Assembly (NCBI GenBank): GCA_045651765.1
Contig: JAZRSY010000008.1
Coordinates: 62,001-126,000, forward strand
Length of the DNA: 64,000 bases
From: SIG565 sp045651765
GTDB lineage: Bacteria; Bacillota; Clostridia; Oscillospirales; Acutalibacteraceae
Direction: 5' to 3'
The notes beneath the pieces are model-generated. The model made no database searches. It was given only the letters and a program-made list of their open reading frames with translations, and was not told the DNA's origin. The position numbers were made by a program, and so were the translations under genes. Shown here piece after piece: positions 53,504 through 61,641 of this stretch. Position 1 is the stretch's first letter. Every line of letters begins with the position of its first letter.

Positions 53504-54079
53504 TTAGTCAATCTCCTTTACAACTTCATTGTTTTTAATATATTTTTTATTACAGGCGCAACATGTTGCTGTTTCACCTGAAAAATCTAACTTTTGGCCG
53601 CACTCGCAAACATAACCCCTTACCCTTGCAGGTGTGCCGTAAACCATTGCGTAATCGGGTACATTTTTGGTTACCACCGAGCCGGCGCCCACAAAGGCAT
53701 ATTTGCCGATGTCGTGCCCGCAAACTATTGTGGCATTAGCACCAATGCTGGCGCCTTTTTTAACGGTGGTCTGGCGGTATTCATCTTTACGCTCTATGAA
53801 CGAGCGTGGGTTAATAACATTTGTAAACACGCAAGACGGGCCTAAAAACACGCCGTCTTCGCAAATAACGCCGGTGTAAACCGAAACATTATTTTGAATT
53901 TTAACTCCCTCGCCCAAAACAACGCCGGGAGAAATCACAACATTTTGGCCAATGTTGCACTTTGGTCCGATTACAGAACCCTTCATAATGTGCGAAAAAT
54001 GCCAAATTTTAGTTCCTTCTCCGATTTGGCATCCGTCATCGACATAACTGGATTCGTGAACAAAATAATTTTTCTCCAT
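53504..54079 (-). CDS. wbpD: UDP-2-acetamido-3-amino-glucuronate N-acetyltransferase (WbpD-like) with C-terminal zinc ribbon
   Basis: A 191-residue left-handed beta-helix acyltransferase. Hexapeptide repeats run from about residue 10 to 145, including the WbpD signatures GTKIWHFSHIMKGS and VFTNVINPRSFIERKDEY. Acetyl-CoA-dependent acetylation of the C3 amine is step four of the pathway. After the helix, about residues 155-185 carry CECG ... CCACNK, a small zinc-ribbon-like tail that the short Pseudomonas protein lacks. It overlaps the aminotransferase gene by 1 bp. Confidence 0.87.
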   Translation of the reverse strand: MEKNYFVHESSYVDDGCQIGEGTKIWHFSHIMKGSVIGPKCNIGQNVVISPGVVLGEGVKIQNNVSVYTGVICEDGVFLGPSCVFTNVINPRSFIERKDEYRQTTVKKGASIGANATIVCGHDIGKYAFVGAGSVVTKNVPDYAMVYGTPARVRGYVCECGQKLDFSGETATCCACNKKYIKNNEVVKEID

Positions 54080-55206
54080 TAGATTGCCTCTTTCACTGCA
54101 TCAATAACCATTTGTTGCTCTTCGGCCTCTAAATAAGGGTGCATAGGCAACGAGAAGGTGCGGTTGCAGTAATCTATTGAATTTTTAAATTCTTCACTAT
54201 AGGTGGGCTCATTTTCAAAAACAGGCAACATATGTTGCGGTGTTGGATAATAAACCATATTTGGAATGTTGTGTTCGGTTAAATAATTAATAATTTTGTC
54301 GCGCTGCTCGGTGTTTTCTGCAAGTAAAGCATATTGCGCATAAACCGACTGACAACCTTCGGCAACGAAAGGAACGGTAAAATTATTTTTAAATGCATTA
54401 TTATAAGCATTAGCAACTTTTTGGCGGTTTTCTACCTCATAATTAGCCAGAGCTTTAAATTTTGGCAAAAGAATGGCGGCCTGAATGGTATCTAACCTGG
54501 AGTTAAGGCCTACCCTAACATTATCGTACTTGCCTTTAGGGCCTTTGCCGTGCACGCAAATTGAGCGACAAACAGCGGCAAGTTCATCGTCATCCATAAA
54601 AATTGCACCGCCATCGCCATAGCAGCCAAGCGGTTTTGCGGGGAAGAACGAGGTTGTTGCAATTTGACCAAACGAACAACATTTTTTGCCTTTATAAGAG
54701 GCGCCAAAACTTTGGGCGGCATCTTCAATAAGTATGAGGCCGTATTTTTCGCAAATTGGAATGATTTTATCATAATCGCATGGGTTGCCTAAAATATCCA
54801 CAGCTACAACGGCTTTAGGTGTTAATTTGCCCTCGGCCAACACGGCTTTAATTTGGTGTTCCAAACTCTCGGGCGACATATTGTAGGTGTCAGGTTCAAT
54901 ATCGCAAAAAACCGAGGCTGCGCCAAACATTTTAGAAGGCTCGGTCGAAGAAATAAATGTTATGTCCGAGCAAAATACAGCATCGCCTTCGCCAATGCCG
55001 TAAAGCATATAGGCGATTTGCAAAGCATCGGTTCCGTTGGCACAGGTAATGCAGTGCTTGCGGCCAACATATTCGGCCAACTTTTGCTCTAATTCTTTAA
55101 CCTCGGGGCCGCCTATATAATGGGCGCTTTCAAGCACCGAATTAATGTTAGCATCAATTTCTGTTTTTAGCGCTAAATACTGTGCTTTTAAATCAATAAA
55201 TTGCAT
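54079..55206 (-). CDS. wbpE: UDP-3-keto-sugar aminotransferase (DegT/DnrJ/EryC1 family, WbpE-like)
   Basis: A 375-residue PLP enzyme. FIDLKAQYLALKTEID and ITCANGTDALQIA occur near the start. VDILGNPCDYDKI and IEDAAQSFGASYKGKKCC follow. SFFPAKPLGCYGDGGAIF contains the PLP-binding Lys near residue 186. It transfers an amino group from glutamate to C3 of the keto sugar made by the WbpB-like enzyme. It is second gene of the operon after the glycosyltransferase at 55228. Confidence 0.9.
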   Translation of the reverse strand: MQFIDLKAQYLALKTEIDANINSVLESAHYIGGPEVKELEQKLAEYVGRKHCITCANGTDALQIAYMLYGIGEGDAVFCSDITFISSTEPSKMFGAASVFCDIEPDTYNMSPESLEHQIKAVLAEGKLTPKAVVAVDILGNPCDYDKIIPICEKYGLILIEDAAQSFGASYKGKKCCSFGQIATTSFFPAKPLGCYGDGGAIFMDDDELAAVCRSICVHGKGPKGKYDNVRVGLNSRLDTIQAAILLPKFKALANYEVENRQKVANAYNNAFKNNFTVPFVAEGCQSVYAQYALLAENTEQRDKIINYLTEHNIPNMVYYPTPQHMLPVFENEPTYSEEFKNSIDYCNRTFSLPMHPYLEAEEQQMVIDAVKEAI

Positions 55207-55227
55207 AACCTCAACTCCGTTTATAGT

Positions 55228-56448
55228 TTAATTTTTAAATAAATTTTCAAACTCTTTTGCCAAAGAGGTATAATTATATTTTTCTATAGCAGCATTTTTG
55301 CCGTTTTGTCCCATTTTTTCACGCTCTGATTTTGGCATGTTATAAAGGGTTTCAATGGCGTTTATAATGGCGGTTACATCATTGGGTTCTACCATAATGC
55401 CGCATTGGTTATTTAAAATTATTTTATCGGGGGTGTTAATGGCACATATTATCGGTGCGCCCGCCATCATGGAATCGAAAATTTTATTCATACATATGCC
55501 AAACCTATATAGCGGCGAATCCAACGCCCCAACATAAGAGCAATCAAAGTGTTTTACCAACGAAGGTATTGCCATTTTAGGCACGGGCGACAAAACTGTA
55601 ATATTACTTATATTTTCTTCTTCTATGCGTTTTAGAAGCCGCGGTTTTTCAACGCCGTTACCGGCCATAACAAAATGGATGTTTGGGTTTTTGGTTGCTT
55701 TGGCAACATTTAAGTAAATATCTAACGCGTTGGATAAGGCATGTCCGCCAAAATAACCCACCACAAACTTTTCTTTAAGCGGCAAAAGTGCTTCTTCGTG
55801 TTGTTGCGGCAGTGGCAGTGGGCTTTCCCAATCTTGCAGTGAAACACCGTTTGGTATGTTAAAAAATCTTCCTTTTTTAAGGCCATGCTTTAGCATATAA
55901 CCCTCGGCGCAAGATGGTAAAGATACAACATAATCGGATTTTTTATAGGCTGAATTTTCAGCCATTTGCAGCAAAACTATAAAAGGGTGCCATTTGGGCA
56001 TACCGCCAATTTCAATTAAGGTCGAAGGCCACATATCGTGCACCTCGTGAATAAGTTTGGCTTTTGAAGTTTTGGCTATTGACTGAGCCGCATATGTATC
56101 AAGCGGGTATGTTGAAGATGCTATAACAACATTCGGCTTAAACTCTTTAATAATTCTTTTTTTGTAACGAAAAAGTTTATATACAAACCTAAACATTGTA
56201 AGGGCCCTTTTTATGCCGTTGCCTTCATAAGCCCCCGTTTTAAACCAGCAATAATTAACGCCTTCAATATTCTCTAAATAAAAATCTTGTTCTATATTTG
56301 GGTTTTTGGTTCTTAAGTGTGAATAATCGCCGCAAACTATATGCACATTATGGCCCATTTTAACCCATTCTTTTGCAAAATAATATGGCCTAAATTCCAT
56401 GCCCATATCTTTAGAACCGGCATAATGATTTATTAATAAAATATTCAT
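55228..56448 (-). CDS. GT4-type glycosyltransferase (WbuB-like)
   Basis: A 406-residue glycosyltransferase. LLINHYAGSKDMGMEFRPYY at the N-terminus and ASSTYPLDTYAA and LIHEVHDMWPSTLIEIGG in the acceptor half are typical of WbuB-like enzymes that transfer N-acetyl-fucosamine-type or related sugars. The donor half has FVVGYFGGHALSNALD and the KIFDSMMAGAPIICA motif. ATG 56448 has AAGGTG 6 bp upstream. It is the first gene of the polysaccharide operon. Confidence 0.86.
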   Translation of the reverse strand: MNILLINHYAGSKDMGMEFRPYYFAKEWVKMGHNVHIVCGDYSHLRTKNPNIEQDFYLENIEGVNYCWFKTGAYEGNGIKRALTMFRFVYKLFRYKKRIIKEFKPNVVIASSTYPLDTYAAQSIAKTSKAKLIHEVHDMWPSTLIEIGGMPKWHPFIVLLQMAENSAYKKSDYVVSLPSCAEGYMLKHGLKKGRFFNIPNGVSLQDWESPLPLPQQHEEALLPLKEKFVVGYFGGHALSNALDIYLNVAKATKNPNIHFVMAGNGVEKPRLLKRIEEENISNITVLSPVPKMAIPSLVKHFDCSYVGALDSPLYRFGICMNKIFDSMMAGAPIICAINTPDKIILNNQCGIMVEPNDVTAIINAIETLYNMPKSEREKMGQNGKNAAIEKYNYTSLAKEFENLFKN

Positions 56449-56533
56449 TAAACACACCTTAAAATAAATTGTATTCTAATAAAACCCAAAATTAACATTA
56501 AAGGCCCATAAAATAGGCACAATACCATTTTCG

Positions 56534-56562
56534 ATTATACTATATAATCGCTTTAATTTCAA
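56534..56562 (-). promoter_or_regulatory. Sigma-A promoter of the polysaccharide operon
   Basis: Minus strand TTGAAA, 17-bp spacer, TATAAT, giving a leader of about 80 nt. No other convincing promoter was found before the terminator at 39479-39514. Confidence 0.75.
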
Positions 56563-56623
56563 GGTTTTAAGCAAAAATTGTATATTTTGATTTGTCTGTG
56601 TTTTTTATTTATTTTAACAAACA

Positions 56624-56651
56624 AACCCCCGCCTAATAACCGGCAGGGGTT
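56624..56651 (-). terminator. Terminator after the YbjQ-family gene
   Basis: 10-bp stem AACCCCTGCC/GGCGGGGGTT on the minus strand (one U-G pair) followed by TTTGTTTG. The asymmetry favours minus-strand function. Confidence 0.65.
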
Positions 56652-56661
56652 CACTTGCAAA

Positions 56662-56976
56662 TTATTTAACAAATTTAACGGCGGTGCCGTAAACAATAAC
56701 CTCGGCAGCGCCCTGCATAACAGCAGATGAAGCATAGCGAATATTAATAACGGCATCGGCTCCTAATTCTTCGGCTTCTGCAACCATTCTTTTGGTGGCA
56801 AGGGCACGCGCCTCATTCATCATCTCGTTGTAAGCCTTCAACTCTCCGCCAACCAATGTTTTAAAACTTTGTGCAATGTCTTTGCCAATGTTTTTTGACT
56901 GAATTGTGCTGCCCTTTACTAAAGACAAGGTTTCCAGTTCTTTGCCGCTAATGAAATCAGTATTTACTAATATCAT
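56662..56976 (-). CDS. YbjQ/UPF0145 family protein
   Basis: A 104-residue protein with the YbjQ (DUF74) pattern: VNTDFISGKELE at the start, GGELKAYNEMMNEAR in the middle, AEELGADAVINIRY and VIVYGTAV at the end. Members form compact pentamers sometimes called heavy-metal-binding; biochemical role is unknown. AGGAGGAG precedes the ATG. It overlaps the upstream membrane-protein gene by 20 bp in a different frame. Confidence 0.88.
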   Translation of the reverse strand: MILVNTDFISGKELETLSLVKGSTIQSKNIGKDIAQSFKTLVGGELKAYNEMMNEARALATKRMVAEAEELGADAVINIRYASSAVMQGAAEVIVYGTAVKFVK

Positions 56977-57184
56977 CTTCTTCTCCTCCTTTAATTTCGT
57001 TAATGCGCTCTATGCACACATAAATGCTTAACCCCGAAAAAACTAACGGAACAATGCCCAATACATATTGCCAAATTCCGCTTATTAACGATATTAAAAA
57101 ACCAAAATACGCAATATAATACAGCACCATAATTACCGTAATAATAATTGGGGCAATCATTTTCTTTTTATGAATATTCAACAT
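56957..57184 (-). CDS. Small two-helix membrane protein
   Basis: A 75-residue protein of unknown function. A basic N-terminus (HKKK) is followed by two hydrophobic segments (about 10-32 and 36-55) and an acidic tail (KGGEEDD). Overlap with the YbjQ gene and position behind two PHP genes indicate one transcript. It probably works with the YbjQ protein at the membrane, which is inference from coupling only. GGTGATG lies near the start. Confidence 0.65.
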   Translation of the reverse strand: MLNIHKKKMIAPIIITVIMVLYYIAYFGFLISLISGIWQYVLGIVPLVFSGLSIYVCIERINEIKGGEEDDISKY

Positions 57185-57216
57185 TTACATCACCATAACT
57201 TGTTTGAATTTTATAA

Positions 57217-58002
57217 CTATAATTTGTGAAATATTGCCTTTCTTTTTTCGAAGGTACAAACATAGCCAAAAACATCTTTGGCTATTTCAAGTGCTTCTGC
57301 TATGTGCTGACCCACTCGGGAATCATCGTGAGCATCAGAGCCAACCGTAACAATCTCGCCGCCCAACTCTCGAAATCTTTTTATGAAATCAACAGATGGC
57401 AAAAAATCGCCAACTCTATCAACACCGCTTGTATTTATCTCAATACCCTTGCCGTTTTGAGCGAGTGTCTTTAAAATTTCATCACAAATATCACGGTAAT
57501 CCTTATAATAAAGCGGCTTTTTTGTTGGATTGTGTTCCGATTTGCAAACATAATTTAGGTGCCCGAGCACATCAAAATCATTTTGATTTTTCACACATTC
57601 AAGCGACTGCAAAAGGTATTTTTCAAATGCCGTATCGGCATCGTTATGAGCCCAAAATTCTTTATAATAAGGGTCATACCCACCCGCATAATGCACAGAA
57701 CCTATAACAAAATCAAAATCATACGAATTAAGCAAACAACTGATTTCTTTTTGGTTCCAGGTGGTGATTCCTAATTCAACGCCACGGCGTATTTTGAGCT
57801 TTTGGGATGTAATAAAATCATAGGCTGCTCGATAGTCTTCGATTGTGAATAAATCGCGTTTATCTTTATAAATATCATTAAAATCATAATGGTCTGTAAA
57901 GCAGATTTCTTTTAGACCCGCTTTTTCAGCCGCCAACACAATATCATCAGGAGCACATGAGGAATCAAACGAAACTTTACTATGTAAATGATAATCAAAC
58001 AT
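57217..58002 (-). CDS. PHP-family phosphatase (HisK-type histidinol phosphatase)
   Basis: A 261-residue polymerase/histidinol-phosphatase-fold enzyme. Metal-site motifs: DYHLHSKVSFDS (residues 3-14), CFTDHYDF, IGSVHYAGG, HLNYVCK and VGSDAHDDSRVG near the end, which together form the trinuclear metal site. The length fits HisK, but no histidine genes are adjacent. A role on another phosphoester is possible. ATG 58002 has AGGAGGG 7 bp upstream and replaces the frame from 58020. Confidence 0.83.
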   Translation of the reverse strand: MFDYHLHSKVSFDSSCAPDDIVLAAEKAGLKEICFTDHYDFNDIYKDKRDLFTIEDYRAAYDFITSQKLKIRRGVELGITTWNQKEISCLLNSYDFDFVIGSVHYAGGYDPYYKEFWAHNDADTAFEKYLLQSLECVKNQNDFDVLGHLNYVCKSEHNPTKKPLYYKDYRDICDEILKTLAQNGKGIEINTSGVDRVGDFLPSVDFIKRFRELGGEIVTVGSDAHDDSRVGQHIAEALEIAKDVFGYVCTFEKRKAIFHKL

Positions 58003-58063
58003 TGTTTTACCCTCCTGCATTCAAACTTTTGCTTTATCTGTGATTCAGCGCAAAACAACAATA

Positions 58064-58732
58064 TTATTCGTTTGTGAATGTAAATATTTTTGTTTCGTTA
58101 CCCTTCACTTTGCTTATAAAATCTGCAACATTGCATATGGGGGTTTCGCAACAAATGCCTGCAAGTTTTTTCTGCTCTGACGCATCATGATTATCCGAAC
58201 CTGCAAATTTAATAAGTCCGTAATGTTCACAAAACGCTTTTGCCATTTTGTTTTCTTCGTCTGTTCGGCAGGCGTTTATTATCTCAACACCGTCAATGTG
58301 CCTTGGGAAAAGGCGAATGTGGTCAATATAACCGGCTTCGCGAAATGGGTGCGCCTGAATTATAAGCGCGCCGTTTTCTTTCAAAAATGTTAACTTGTCG
58401 CTATGTTTCATGTTAATAATTTCGGGGTGTGCCAAAAACCATTGTTTGTCAAGCCCATACACCAAAAAATCGGTGCCGCCATAAGAAATTTCAACACCGC
58501 AAAAAACTTTAATTCCAAGGTCTTTGCTTAATTCCAAGGCTTTTTCGTAATCTGAAAAATAAAACTTTATGTTTTCTTGATATTCTTCTTCGTTATTAAT
58601 ATTTGGAAAATGGTTTGTAATAAAAATGCCGTCGTAACCCAACTCTTTATAAAACCTTACGGTTTCTTCCACACTAGCGCTTGCGCAACGACTAACCGGA
58701 GAAGTATGAAGATGTGTTTCGTATTTATACAT
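58064..58732 (-). CDS. PHP-domain phosphoesterase
   Basis: A 222-residue PHP protein. YETHLHTSPVSRCASAS at residues 4-20, GIFITNHFPN, FCGVEISYG, IIQAHPFREAG and FAGSDNHDASE provide the metal ligands. It is shorter than HisK and closer to general PHP phosphatases that act on sugar or nucleoside phosphates. The open frame extends to 58810, but the promoter at 58749-58776 and GGGTGAT before ATG 58732 fix the start. It is first of a four-gene operon. Confidence 0.83.
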   Translation of the reverse strand: MYKYETHLHTSPVSRCASASVEETVRFYKELGYDGIFITNHFPNINNEEEYQENIKFYFSDYEKALELSKDLGIKVFCGVEISYGGTDFLVYGLDKQWFLAHPEIINMKHSDKLTFLKENGALIIQAHPFREAGYIDHIRLFPRHIDGVEIINACRTDEENKMAKAFCEHYGLIKFAGSDNHDASEQKKLAGICCETPICNVADFISKVKGNETKIFTFTNE

Positions 58733-58748
58733 TATATCACCCAAGAAG

Positions 58749-58776
58749 ATTATACTACATTCTGCCAAAAAAACAA
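58749..58776 (-). promoter_or_regulatory. Sigma-A promoter of the PHP operon
   Basis: Minus strand TTGTTT, 16-bp spacer, TATAAT, 17 bp before the ATG at 58732. Confidence 0.65.
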
Positions 58777-58788
58777 GATTTATAATAA

Positions 58789-58818
58789 AAATCCCCTCGG
58801 ATTTCTCCAAGGGGATTT
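58789..58818 (-). terminator. Terminator of ppdK
   Basis: 12-bp stem AAATCCCCTTGG/CCGAGGGGATTT (one T-G pair) followed by a T-rich tail, 20 bp after the ppdK stop. Confidence 0.8.
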
Positions 58819-58837
58819 CGTTTTTTTATAAATCTAA

Positions 58838-61468
58838 TTATTTAGATTCTTTAATAGCAGCCTGGGCGGCGGCTAAGCGGGCAATCGGCACGCGGAATGG
58901 CGAGCAGGATACATAGTCGAGGCCAATTTTGTGGCAGAACTCAACAGAAACAGGGTCGCCGCCGTGTTCGCCGCAGATACCGCAGTGGATTTCAGGACGG
59001 GCCTTTTTACCAAGGGTAACGGCCATATCCATAAGTTTACCAACACCATTTTGGTCAAGTTTAGCAAATGGGTCGTTTTCGTAAATTTTGCTGTCGTAAT
59101 AAGCGGATAAGAACTTACCTGCATCATCACGGCTGAAGCCGAATGTCATTTGGGTCAAATCGTTAGTACCGAAGCAGAAGAACTCGGCCTCTTTAGCGAT
59201 TTCGTCGGCAGTTAAGCAAGCACGTGGGATTTCCATCATGGTACCAACTTCGTACTTAAGTTCTACGCCTGCTGCTGCGATTTCGGCATTGGCAGTGGCT
59301 ACAACAACGTCTTTAACGAACTTCATTTCTTTAACTTCGCCGGTTAAAGGAATCATGATTTCGGGAACCATGTTCCAGTCGGGGTGAGCTTTAGAAACGT
59401 TGATAGCTGCACGAATTACAGCCTTTGTTTGCATTTTTGCAATTTCGGGGTAGGTAACTGCCAAACGGCAACCACGGTGGCCCATCATTGGGTTGAATTC
59501 GTGTAAAGAAGTAATGATATTTTTAATATCGGTTACGGTTTTGCCCTGAGCGTCGGCCAAAGCTTTAATGTCAGCCTCTTCAGTAGGAACAAACTCGTGT
59601 AGTGGTGGGTCTAAGAAGCGGATGCAAACAGGGTTGCCTTCGAGTGCTTCGTAGATTTTTTCGAAGTCGCCTTGTTGATAAGGAAGAATTTTAGCAAGAG
59701 CTGCTTCACGGCCCTCTACAGAGTCGGAGCAAATCATTTCACGGAATGCTGCAATTCTTTCAGCTTCGAAGAACATGTGCTCGGTACGGCAAAGGCCAAT
59801 ACCCTCGGCACCTAATTCGCGTGCTTTTTTAGCATCGGCAGGGGTGTCAGCGTTGGTGCGAACATTTAAAGTTCTGAATTCGTCGGCCCAAGCCATAATT
59901 CTGCCAAACTCGCCTGCGATTTCGGCATCTACGGTAGGAATAATGCCATCGTAAATGTTACCGGTGGAGCCATCAATAGAGATAAAGTCGCCCTCGTTAT
60001 AGGTTTTGCCTGCAAGGGTGAATTTCTTGTTGGCTTCGTCCATAATAATCTCGCCGCAACCGGATACGCAGCAAGTACCCATACCACGAGCAACAACGGC
60101 TGCGTGTGAGGTCATACCGCCACGAACGGTAAGAATACCTTGAGAAGCTTTCATACCGGTAATATCTTCAGGGGAAGTTTCTAAACGAACAAGAATAACC
60201 TTTTCGCCCCTGTTATTCCAAGCTTCTGCATCTTCAGCAGTAAATACAACCTTACCGCAAGCAGCACCAGGCGAAGCACCTAAACCACGGCCGGCAGGTG
60301 TAGCAGCCTTAAGGGCTTTAACATCGAACTGCGGGTGGAGAAGTGTGTCAAGGTTACGTGGGTCTATCATAGCAACGGCTTGCTTTTTGTCAATCATGCC
60401 TTCGTCAACTAAATCGCAGGCAATTTTTAAAGCAGCCTTAGCGGTTCTTTTACCGTTACGGGTTTGGAGCATGTAAAGTTTGCCGTGCTCTACGGTGAAT
60501 TCCATATCCTGCATGTCGCGGTAGTGGTCTTCAAGAGTGGCGCAAACTTTGTTAAACTCTTCAAATGCTTCGGGGAATTTGCTTGCCATTTCGGCAATAG
60601 GCATTGGGGTGCGAACACCGGCAACAACGTCTTCGCCCTGTGCATTGGTTAAGAATTCGCCCATAAGGCCTTTTTCACCGGTAGCAGGGTCACGTGTGAA
60701 GGCAACACCTGTACCGCAATCGTCGCCCATGTTACCAAATGCCATCATTTGTACGTTAACAGCGGTACCCCAAGAATAAGGAATATCGTTGTCGCGGCGG
60801 TAAACGTTAGCACGTGGGTTATCCCAAGAACGGAAAACAGCCTCAACAGCGCCGATTAACTGCTCTTTGGGGTCGGTTGGGAAATCTTTACCGATTTTGT
60901 TTTTATATTCTGCTTTAAACTGACCGGCTAAAACTTTAAGGTCTTCGGCGGTTAATTCAACGTCTTGAGTTACGCCTTTTTCCTCTTTCATTTTATCGAT
61001 AAGTTCTTCAAAATATTTTTTACCAACTTCCATAACTACGTCGGAGTACATTTGAATAAACCTTCTGTAGCAGTCGTAAGCCCAACGAGCATTACCGGAA
61101 GCCTCGGCCATATATTCTACAACTTCTTCGTTAAGACCAAGGTTTAAAATAGTGTCCATCATACCGGGCATGGAAGCACGTGCGCCCGAACGAACCGAAA
61201 CTAACAGAGGGTTGGTTTTATCGCCGAATTTTTTGCCGGTGATGCCCTCCATATCGTCGATGCCTTTCATGATTTGAGCCATGATGTCATCGTTAATTTT
61301 TCTGCCATCTTCGTAGTACTGTGTGCAAGCCTCGGTAGAAACAGTGAAACCTTGAGGAACAGGAAGACCAATTTTAGTCATTTCTGCAAGGTTGGCACCT
61401 TTACCACCAAGAAGCTCACGCATGCTTGCGTCGCCTTCTTTAAAAAGGTAGACAAACTTTTTGCTCAT
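58838..61468 (-). CDS. ppdK: Pyruvate, phosphate dikinase
   Basis: An 876-residue cytoplasmic enzyme interconverting pyruvate + ATP + Pi and phosphoenolpyruvate + AMP + PPi. In clostridia it often runs in the glycolytic direction. The ATP-grasp domain (about 1-350) starts YLFKEGDASMRELLGGKGAN. The phosphohistidine domain has GGMTSHAAVVARGMG (His near 456). The PEP-binding barrel ends in the Cys-containing CGICGEHGGDP near 831. Length and all motifs are normal. AGGAGG precedes the ATG. It is monocistronic. Confidence 0.97.
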   Translation of the reverse strand: MSKKFVYLFKEGDASMRELLGGKGANLAEMTKIGLPVPQGFTVSTEACTQYYEDGRKINDDIMAQIMKGIDDMEGITGKKFGDKTNPLLVSVRSGARASMPGMMDTILNLGLNEEVVEYMAEASGNARWAYDCYRRFIQMYSDVVMEVGKKYFEELIDKMKEEKGVTQDVELTAEDLKVLAGQFKAEYKNKIGKDFPTDPKEQLIGAVEAVFRSWDNPRANVYRRDNDIPYSWGTAVNVQMMAFGNMGDDCGTGVAFTRDPATGEKGLMGEFLTNAQGEDVVAGVRTPMPIAEMASKFPEAFEEFNKVCATLEDHYRDMQDMEFTVEHGKLYMLQTRNGKRTAKAALKIACDLVDEGMIDKKQAVAMIDPRNLDTLLHPQFDVKALKAATPAGRGLGASPGAACGKVVFTAEDAEAWNNRGEKVILVRLETSPEDITGMKASQGILTVRGGMTSHAAVVARGMGTCCVSGCGEIIMDEANKKFTLAGKTYNEGDFISIDGSTGNIYDGIIPTVDAEIAGEFGRIMAWADEFRTLNVRTNADTPADAKKARELGAEGIGLCRTEHMFFEAERIAAFREMICSDSVEGREAALAKILPYQQGDFEKIYEALEGNPVCIRFLDPPLHEFVPTEEADIKALADAQGKTVTDIKNIITSLHEFNPMMGHRGCRLAVTYPEIAKMQTKAVIRAAINVSKAHPDWNMVPEIMIPLTGEVKEMKFVKDVVVATANAEIAAAGVELKYEVGTMMEIPRACLTADEIAKEAEFFCFGTNDLTQMTFGFSRDDAGKFLSAYYDSKIYENDPFAKLDQNGVGKLMDMAVTLGKKARPEIHCGICGEHGGDPVSVEFCHKIGLDYVSCSPFRVPIARLAAAQAAIKESK

Positions 61469-61488
61469 TGTAATACCTCCTGATTTTT

Positions 61489-61506
61489 ACAAACCTTATG
61501 GTTTGT
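61489..61506 (-). promoter_or_regulatory. Leader hairpin before ppdK ribosome site
   Basis: Perfect 7-bp stem ACAAACC/GGTTTGT with 4-nt loop, in the leader about 10 nt upstream of AGGAGG. It may stabilise the mRNA or bind a regulator; unproven. Confidence 0.45.
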
Positions 61507-61544
61507 TTTTACCTATTTTACCCAAAATTTTAGGGTAGCAATTT

Positions 61545-61550
61545 ATTATA
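61545..61550 (-). promoter_or_regulatory. Extended -10 promoter of ppdK
   Basis: Minus strand TGG-TATAAT with no good -35; leader of about 70 nt. Confidence 0.55.
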
Positions 61551-61603
61551 CCACATTTTTAAAAAAATAAAAGGGGTATTTTAAAATTTTGCCAAAAAAT
61601 ATT

Positions 61604-61632
61604 AAAAAACCGCGGGTATCCCACGGTTTTTT
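61604..61632 (-). terminator. Terminator of the coaX-ECF operon
   Basis: Stem AAACCGTGGG/CCCGCGGTTT (one T-G pair) on the minus strand with T-run, just after the stop of the S-component gene. Confidence 0.78.
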
Positions 61633-61641
61633 GGTTAAAAG

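Noticed and set aside
41244..56448. Teichoic-acid synthesis locus
   Set aside because: No polyol-phosphate synthesis, TagF-like polymerase or TagGH exporter is present. The flippase and polymerase pair indicates Wzy-type assembly.
56559..56756. 65-residue minus-strand frame over the YbjQ gene end
   Set aside because: It overlaps the YbjQ coding region and the terminator, has no ribosome site, and is Leu/Pro-rich out-of-frame sequence.
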